From a virus, in IMG/VR virus record IMGVR_UViG_3300030104_001871, positions 1 to 22,489 of that record: a DNA stretch of 22,489 bases; one strand, given 5' to 3'. The notes below the pieces were generated by a model. That model searched no databases. It worked only from the letters and a program-made list of their open reading frames with translations, and was not told where the DNA came from. This document shows positions 22,462-22,489 of the stretch, piece after piece (positions within the stretch are counted from its first letter, which is position 1; each line of letters opens with the position of its first letter). A program made the position numbers and the translations under genes.

Positions 22462-22489
22462 ATTAATATTGACATAATATTAACATGTG

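Noticed and set aside
1-22489. tRNA genes, CRISPR arrays, insertion sequences, integrase or attachment sites
   Set aside because: No cloverleaf, regularly spaced repeat, transposase or recombinase motif was found by eye on either strand.

Overview
The window reads as a nearly complete or complete genome of a small tailed phage (siphovirus with an HK97-type head) that infects a member of the Bacteroidetes. The host inference rests on four things. The one good promoter has the Bacteroidetes form (TTG, 18 bp, TATATTTG). No start codon has a Shine-Dalgarno sequence. The replicative primase/helicase carries the BT4734/VirE-type N-terminal domain typical of that phylum. The DNA is very AT-rich. Almost every gene lies on the minus strand, tightly packed with 1-20 bp overlaps, so the map reads from right to left.

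Packaging and head (about 22.5 to 16.0 kb): terminase small and large subunits, a 36-codon ORF coupled to the large-subunit stop, portal (GTG start), prohead protease, major capsid protein, a strong hairpin, then the gp6-like connector and head-closure proteins. Between terminase and portal sits a plus-strand island of two small unknown genes ending in a strong intrinsic terminator, laid out like a moron. Tail (about 16.0 to 7.8 kb): HK97 gp10-like protein, DUF3168-like tail terminator, a 54-codon gene, tail tube, a tail assembly chaperone with a lambda-like -1 frameshift at GGGAAAG, tape measure, a 1208-residue tail-tip/adhesin protein and a small tail-associated protein. Lysis-like block (7.8 to 6.8 kb): three or four small proteins, mostly membrane-like, and a DUF5675-type protein.

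Replication and DNA metabolism (6.8 to 0.3 kb): metallophosphoesterase; a promoter followed by a small unknown gene; a single-strand-binding protein with an SSB-like acidic tip; a PD-(D/E)XK exonuclease; a cytosine-5 methyltransferase; a VRR-NUC nuclease; the primase/helicase; two small genes; and a protein that is essentially DnaA domain IV without the ATPase. Upstream of this last gene are ordered 10-bp repeats resembling DnaA boxes, an 18-bp AT palindrome and an extremely AT-rich stretch, together a good candidate replication origin. No DNA polymerase, integrase, repressor, tRNA or CRISPR was seen, so the phage probably uses the host replisome and looks lytic.

The HNH endonuclease gene ends 20 bp from the left end and the terminase small subunit starts 83 bp from the right end. 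HNH-terS-terL is the standard order in HK97-like phages, so the window is probably a circular or circularly permuted genome of about 22.5 kb opened near its packaging site.
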